A DNA stretch of 57,253 bases, from positions 1 through 57,253 of the forward strand of contig CATOTS010000020.1 of NCBI GenBank assembly GCA_951813625.1, written 5' to 3'. Under the pieces are notes generated by a model. The model searched no databases and was not told where the DNA came from. It saw only the letters and a list, made by a program, of their open reading frames with translations. Of this stretch, positions 52,730 through 57,253 are shown piece after piece. The translations under genes and the position numbers were made by a program. The stretch comes from an uncultured Caldilineaceae bacterium (GTDB taxonomy: Bacteria; Chloroflexota; Anaerolineae; Caldilineales; Caldilineaceae). Positions within the stretch are counted from its first letter, which is position 1. Each line of letters starts with the position of its first letter.

Positions 52730-54409
52730 CTACTGCATCGCTTCCAGATCGATGTCGATATTCCACGGTTCAACGAACTGGGCATCCGCGTTTCGCCGCG
52801 CACCCGACACCCAAGGCATCGAGTTGCCGCTCGGCGAACCACCGCAACCGGTGCCGATCGGAATCACCATGTACTGGGAGTGGAACAGCGCCTGCGCCTG
52901 CTGCGCCAGCGCGATCCGCTCAGGATCATCCGCAGCCTTCGTCACCGCCTCCTCGATCAGCGCATCGACCTCAGGATCGGCGTAACCGCCCATGATGTTG
53001 CGCGCCAGGTTCGAAGAAGAGTGCAGCGAACCCAGCAGCATCAGCGCCGCATCCGGCACGCGCACGCCCGCGCCGTCGCGGAAGAGCGCCGGTGCGCCCG
53101 GCCCCTCCCAACTGTCGAACTGCGGGCTCATCTCGATCGCCTCGATGCCGAACAGCTGGCGCCACTGCTCCGCCATATACTGCGCCAGCACCTCAAGGCC
53201 CGGGCTGCTCACGCCCGCCATGATCATCTTCGGCACGTCAGCCGCGTCTGCATACGCCGAGGCAGCCATCGCCGCTTGCGCGGCATCCGGATCATAACCG
53301 TGCGGCACGAAATCCGGGTCGCTTCCCGGCAGCGCGCGCAGCGGCTCGCCCGTCGCCACCCAGCCGCGACCGTCCGGGCTCTCCAGGGCGAAGATCTGCT
53401 CCTGGTCTACCGCAAGGATCAGCGCCTTACGGAAGTTGATGTCGCTGGTCGGCTCAATCGTCGGATTCAGGAAGAAACCGCCGATGCCCGCGCCCTGCTT
53501 GCAGTCGAAGAACTCCGATCCCAGCAGCGAGTGCGAAGCCGCATCATTCGGCGGCCAGCCCTGGTCCAGCTCCCCGTTCGCCATCATCGTCGTCACAATT
53601 GTGGTGTCCTCAATCGACGTCACCGAGAAACCGTCCAGCTTCGGCTCCGCCACCCAGAAATTCGGGTTCTTCACGAACGTGACCACGCCCCTGTTCAGGT
53701 CCATCGACTCCGGCATGTACGGGCCGCTCGTCACCGGGTTGTTCTTCGGGTGCCACCACTCCGCAACCTCGAAGCCGTCCTCGCCGATAGCAACCGACGC
53801 CTTGACCGGGCCGATCAGGTTGGTCGCGATCTTCTTGTGGAAGAGCGGATCGGGGCTGTCGAGCGTCACCTGCACCGTGCTGTCGTCCAGCGCGATAACA
53901 CCCGGCATCTCCGTCGCATTGCCGTTGAACACGTCCTCAAAACCGACAACGCCGGTCATGAAGAGCGTCACGCGCTGATGCGTGGTGGCCGGGTGCGCGA
54001 TCAGATTCCACGTAGCCACGACGTCTTGCGCGGTGATGGCGCTGCCGTCCGAGTAGACCGCATCAGGGTCAATCTTGAACGTCCACACCGTCATCGAGTC
54101 ATCCGCCGACCACTCGTTGAAGACATACGGGTGGAGGTCCCCGTTCTCGTCGATGTACATCGGCCCGGCGTTCCAGAACGCCAGGTAATGCATGTTCCAG
54201 CCCCCGCCGCGCAGCGGTGACCAGTCCTGCGCGAAGAACGGAATCGTCGCGCGGAAGACCTTCTTCTCCATCATCATCTCGTCGCCCGAGTCACCGGCCA
54301 TGTCACCCGCAGGCGCCGCCGGCGCCGCACAGGCCGAAACGACCAGGACAAGCGCCATCAGCGCAATCAGATTGAGCCTCAGAGTCTGGCTCTTGCGTTT
54401 GCGAAACAT
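52730..54409 (-). CDS. ABC transporter substrate-binding lipoprotein, family 5 (cassette 3)
   Basis: 559 aa. Lipoprotein signal with Lys/Arg-rich start and LVVSAC lipobox, then an Ala/Pro/Asp-rich linker. The ATG has GGAGGAGAAG immediately upstream. VWTFKIDPDAVYSDGSAITAQDVVATW is the SBP family 5 signature segment (in parts) and INFRKALILAVDQEQIF fits the later conserved region. First gene of an operon that also encodes both permeases, both ATPases, a propeller protein and a luciferase-like enzyme; the most complete transporter here. Confidence 0.9.
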   Translation of the reverse strand: MFRKRKSQTLRLNLIALMALVLVVSACAAPAAPAGDMAGDSGDEMMMEKKVFRATIPFFAQDWSPLRGGGWNMHYLAFWNAGPMYIDENGDLHPYVFNEWSADDSMTVWTFKIDPDAVYSDGSAITAQDVVATWNLIAHPATTHQRVTLFMTGVVGFEDVFNGNATEMPGVIALDDSTVQVTLDSPDPLFHKKIATNLIGPVKASVAIGEDGFEVAEWWHPKNNPVTSGPYMPESMDLNRGVVTFVKNPNFWVAEPKLDGFSVTSIEDTTIVTTMMANGELDQGWPPNDAASHSLLGSEFFDCKQGAGIGGFFLNPTIEPTSDINFRKALILAVDQEQIFALESPDGRGWVATGEPLRALPGSDPDFVPHGYDPDAAQAAMAASAYADAADVPKMIMAGVSSPGLEVLAQYMAEQWRQLFGIEAIEMSPQFDSWEGPGAPALFRDGAGVRVPDAALMLLGSLHSSSNLARNIMGGYADPEVDALIEEAVTKAADDPERIALAQQAQALFHSQYMVIPIGTGCGGSPSGNSMPWVSGARRNADAQFVEPWNIDIDLEAMQ

Positions 54410-54589
54410 CTACTTCTCCTCCTTCAAGTTGCTGGTTTATGCTGAACTACTGGTGGAGTTAAACGTGTCTGGCACAGTGCTTCCACAAGACGCGCGTGCG
54501 CCGTACGGTACGGCATCCGCGCCGATGAAATGCATTCTGGTGAATTGACACTGGCTTTGACATGATGGTACGGCGTTCAGCCGCCCGCA

Positions 54590-54618
54590 AATATAGCACG
54601 GTCCCAGGGGCCTGTCAA
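54590..54618 (-). promoter_or_regulatory. Strong sigma-70-type promoter for cassette 3
   Basis: Minus-strand perfect TTGACA (54618-54613), 17-base spacer, TATATT (54595-54590; 5 of 6 to consensus). Predicted start is near 54583, leaving a leader of about 170 bases before ATG 54409. The rest of the gap 54410-54775 shows no gene. Confidence 0.75.
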
Positions 54619-54775
54619 AAACCCTGTGATGAGACGCGTAGCGCACGATTAGGCGACCTCTCCAACCAAATGCCTTGCCGCTCCGTGTGGCCATGCGTTT
54701 CGCTGGAAACTCGAAAACCGGCGGCGTACGCGCCTCCTACTAAGTGCCCGCTTCCGCGGTGGGGCCGGGGGTTAT

Positions 54776-56965
54776 TCAGTGAATCTCCAGTTGCGCCAGT
54801 TCGATTTCCGTCTGCCACACGCCAACTTCAGCAGCGGGGACAAGGGTCTGGCTGTCGTAAACGATAAGGCGCAACTCATACTGGCCGGGCGGTGTGTCAG
54901 GTGGAATGGCGACAAGATTCAAGATGGGGACTTGCGCGTTGGGATCCCAACGGCTGGTCGTTCGATTGTCCATGGTTACAAGATAGTGGTCGTTCGCCCA
55001 TATCTTCTCATCCGCCGCACTGTACAGGCGCAGGGAGGTCTTGAGGTCGGTGGCCAGACTAGAGGTCGTCTCCCAACTGGTCTCCAGCCAGAGGAAGCGG
55101 TTCTGTTCGAAAGAAAACCCAAGAAGGCTGATGCCGGCATCGAATCGAACGGCGCGACTGGCGGAGGTCAGGACGGCAACCGGCGGCGCGGAGTCGAGAT
55201 CGGTGCCGGAAAGAATCATCGTGGCCAACTGGGCATCATTTGAGTCAAAAGGCAGCCAGAGTTCCGGCCCCACTCTTGCCGCGAACTTAACATGCACTTG
55301 GGTTTCAGAGTGATGCATTGAAGGGTGACTTATGTTCAGATTGGCGCCGCTTTGTCTCAGATATTGAAGTGTCGGAAAGCGATCGTGAGCTATGATCCGC
55401 TCCGAGTTGGGCCGGGTAACCGGCGTGCGGGCAACGGTGGCGTCGGTCAGGCCAAACGTATCGAAAACTCTCAGGTGGGGCAGAAAATAGAACTTCCCCA
55501 GCGCGCCGTGCGCGATGACGGCGTGCGCGGGAATCACGCCGCGTTCCATCTCTTCGTAAGGCTTCCAGCGGCTGATCATCTCTTCGGCAGATCTTCTGTG
55601 CACGGCGGCGCGCAGGCCGACCCAATGATCGTTGGTCTGGTCGCGCAAATCATTTGAAATCGAAGTGATGGCCGGCATCGCCGGCAGCGCCAGAAGCCAG
55701 GCCGCGTTCTCCTGGTTTATCTCGAAATGCGGCCTGTCGACGTGCCACGCCATCTTCGTTGCCTCGAATAGCAAGACTGCCTGGACCGAATTGGCATAGA
55801 CGGCAGCGGGCAGAAAGATGGCGATTGCTGTGATGCTGCACGCTGTGATCGGCCTGGGGAGCAGCCTTAGCCTGCCCAAAAGGACCGTTAGTTTGGAGCC
55901 AAGAAGGAATACTCCCTGCGCCGCAGGCAGCGCAAGCAGAGGCCAGTAGAAGTCGAGCGGGCGATACTCGAAGAGGTCGCCGCCGATCGGCAGTAGATAG
56001 GCCATGTGGGCGCAGACAGCGAGCAGAACCAGCGCGTACGAGGCGTCCCTATGTCGCCGCCACCGGTGGAGTAGCGCGTAAACGGAAAAGGGAAGAATCA
56101 GGTAGAGTCCCGTTTCGAGCGCGGCCGCGCCCAGGTAACGAAAGCCAGACTCGTACCAGGGACGCACGTGTTTGGCATAATAGGTGTTGGGCAGCCACTC
56201 GCCGTAGTAGGCGTAACGACCCAGATAGTGCGCCAGGACAATGACAATGAAGGGCACGGTGAGCAGAAGGGTCTGGCGGACCGTACTCGCACTGATTCTT
56301 CCCTCTCTTAGTGTGAGCTGGGCTGCGAACCAGAAGAAACAGACCCCGGCCAGCATCAACCCTTCCGGCCTAGTCAGTTCCGCCGCAGCCAGGCTGAGTG
56401 AGGCGGCAATCAGGCCGCCGCCGCCTTTGCGGTCAAGCGTCAGGCAGACGACCGCCAGAACGACAAAAAAGGTGAACTGCCGCGTTTCAAGGCCCCCGGC
56501 AGAAGTCCAGACTGCAAAAGTGGCGCTGCTGCATAGAAGACCGAGGGCCATCCAACCTGTCAGTCGACGCGACTGCAGCGACGGCAGGCGCGCAATCCAC
56601 AACAGTGTGACCGCGACTGTTCCGACCGTGTAGACAACCGATAGCCACGGCGCGGCGTGCTCGGGACGGATGCCGAAGATGCCCCAAATGGCAGCCAGCT
56701 CAAGTATCCAGAGAAAGTTTGTGTAGCCCTCTACGTATTCGCCGGGATTGAAGACCAGTCCGTGCCCTGCAAGCAGGTTTCTGACGTAGCGGAAGCTGAT
56801 GAATGCGTCGTCGCACAGAAACCAGGCGACCCTGGAGAGCCACCCAAAGAGGACGAGCCAGGGTAGATAGGCGACTAGTGCCAGCGAATACGATGCCTGC
56901 GCCAGGCCTGCAGGGTTTGAGCCTGGGCCGGTCGAGGGGTACCTGCTCGCGTTAGGGGCGTCCAT
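54776..56965 (-). CDS. GT-C type membrane glycosyltransferase (AftB/ArnT-like) with C-terminal domain
   Basis: About 729 aa from ATG 56965; a GTG at 57043 would add 26 polar residues and neither start has a strong ribosome site. A first helix (LVAYLPWLVLFGWL) is followed by CDDAFISFRYVRNLL, whose paired aspartates at the start of the first extracytoplasmic loop are the GT-C hallmark, and VFNPGEYVEGYTNFLW as in mycobacterial AftB-type arabinosyltransferases. About ten hydrophobic segments follow. The last 300 residues are soluble and beta-rich, probably outside the membrane. It would transfer sugars from polyprenyl-phosphate donors to surface polymers. It is not obviously linked to the catabolic genes. 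Confidence 0.7.
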   Translation of the reverse strand: MDAPNASRYPSTGPGSNPAGLAQASYSLALVAYLPWLVLFGWLSRVAWFLCDDAFISFRYVRNLLAGHGLVFNPGEYVEGYTNFLWILELAAIWGIFGIRPEHAAPWLSVVYTVGTVAVTLLWIARLPSLQSRRLTGWMALGLLCSSATFAVWTSAGGLETRQFTFFVVLAVVCLTLDRKGGGGLIAASLSLAAAELTRPEGLMLAGVCFFWFAAQLTLREGRISASTVRQTLLLTVPFIVIVLAHYLGRYAYYGEWLPNTYYAKHVRPWYESGFRYLGAAALETGLYLILPFSVYALLHRWRRHRDASYALVLLAVCAHMAYLLPIGGDLFEYRPLDFYWPLLALPAAQGVFLLGSKLTVLLGRLRLLPRPITACSITAIAIFLPAAVYANSVQAVLLFEATKMAWHVDRPHFEINQENAAWLLALPAMPAITSISNDLRDQTNDHWVGLRAAVHRRSAEEMISRWKPYEEMERGVIPAHAVIAHGALGKFYFLPHLRVFDTFGLTDATVARTPVTRPNSERIIAHDRFPTLQYLRQSGANLNISHPSMHHSETQVHVKFAARVGPELWLPFDSNDAQLATMILSGTDLDSAPPVAVLTSASRAVRFDAGISLLGFSFEQNRFLWLETSWETTSSLATDLKTSLRLYSAADEKIWANDHYLVTMDNRTTSRWDPNAQVPILNLVAIPPDTPPGQYELRLIVYDSQTLVPAAEVGVWQTEIELAQLEIH

Positions 56966-57043
56966 CAGTTCCGTGGTGGTGGTATTTTCCCAATGGTGCC
57001 GGGCTGCTGACGGCCATTGGTTGGCGTTTGCAAAGTTTATCAC

Positions 57044-57253
57044 AAGACAGACCGAAAGGGCCGTCTACAGACCGCCTGATGGGCTGGTCACACCTAAGAG
57101 TTCAAGCACGAATCCGCCACCGAAAGTAACGGCCGTTCCATCCCCTGTTCAAGCCGCTTGTTGCCGATGTTGCCAGCTCTCCGGTTGCTGTCTGCCTCCG
57201 AATCCGCTCCCCAACACCTGATGAGCTAACCTAAGTCGCTCAAGAATCTCATG
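57044..57253. other. Terminal stretch with no recognised feature
   Basis: 210 bases at the window edge, upstream of the glycosyltransferase. No open frame with family resemblance and no clear promoter was seen. Confidence 0.4.

Overview
The window is about 57 kb of high-G+C bacterial DNA. Long, tightly packed catabolic gene clusters run almost entirely on the minus strand from about 6.9 kb onward. Three family-5 binding lipoproteins with Cys-Ala-Ala-Pro-type leaders, F420/flavin luciferase-like oxidoreductases, SGNH-free sulfatases, Gfo/Idh/MocA dehydrogenases and phytanoyl-CoA dioxygenase-like enzymes fit a Chloroflexota genome, perhaps a Caldilineaceae-like metagenome bin. That assignment is inference, because there is no rRNA or other marker gene here. 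I saw no tRNA, rRNA or CRISPR array.

Layout. (1) 1-2539, plus strand: sialidase C-terminus, DegT-type aminotransferase and SUMF1-domain protein, all broken by many small frameshifts. (2) 2606-6798, plus: deacetylase-like protein and two Asp-box sialidase-like propellers. (3) 15746-6898, minus: two duplicated propeller glycosidase-like genes, a class III aminotransferase with an N-terminal peptide repeat, a two-domain amidohydrolase, a DegT aminotransferase and a pair of overlapping amidohydrolases. (4) 16770-15831: an oppC relic split by a small inverted-repeat element. (5) 25105-16858, minus: FAD oxidoreductase, then ABC cassette 1 (binding protein, OppB, OppC), two Gfo/Idh/MocA genes and a jelly-roll-like protein. 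(6) 25320-28096, plus: an island with two PD-(D/E)XK nuclease-like genes, one clearly AT-richer than its surroundings, and a Gfo/Idh/MocA-like gene, followed by element copy B. (7) 33625-28506, minus: two sulfatases, a luciferase-like enzyme and a phytanoyl-CoA dioxygenase-like enzyme. (8) 34596-33848: a Phd/VapC toxin-antitoxin pair whose toxin has a nonsense codon. (9) 43922-34917, minus: HpaI-type aldolase, class V aminotransferase, ABC cassette 2, a second class V aminotransferase and a large glycosidase-like protein. (10) 54409-44325, minus: ABC cassette 3 with both ATPases, a propeller protein, a luciferase-like enzyme, a terminator and a thiamine-diphosphate enzyme. Element copy C sits just past the last gene. 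(11) 56965-54776: a GT-C type membrane glycosyltransferase.

Together the genes look like uptake and stepwise breakdown of decorated (sulfated, amino- or acyl-modified) glycans or small conjugates. Importers bring in oligomers. Propeller hydrolases and sulfatases trim them. Aminotransferases, amidohydrolases, sugar dehydrogenases and an aldolase process the pieces. The least explained items are the inverted-repeat element family, the stem-loops shared by all three ABC cassettes, the repeated pairing of a degenerate with an intact amidohydrolase, and the nuclease-like gene pair.
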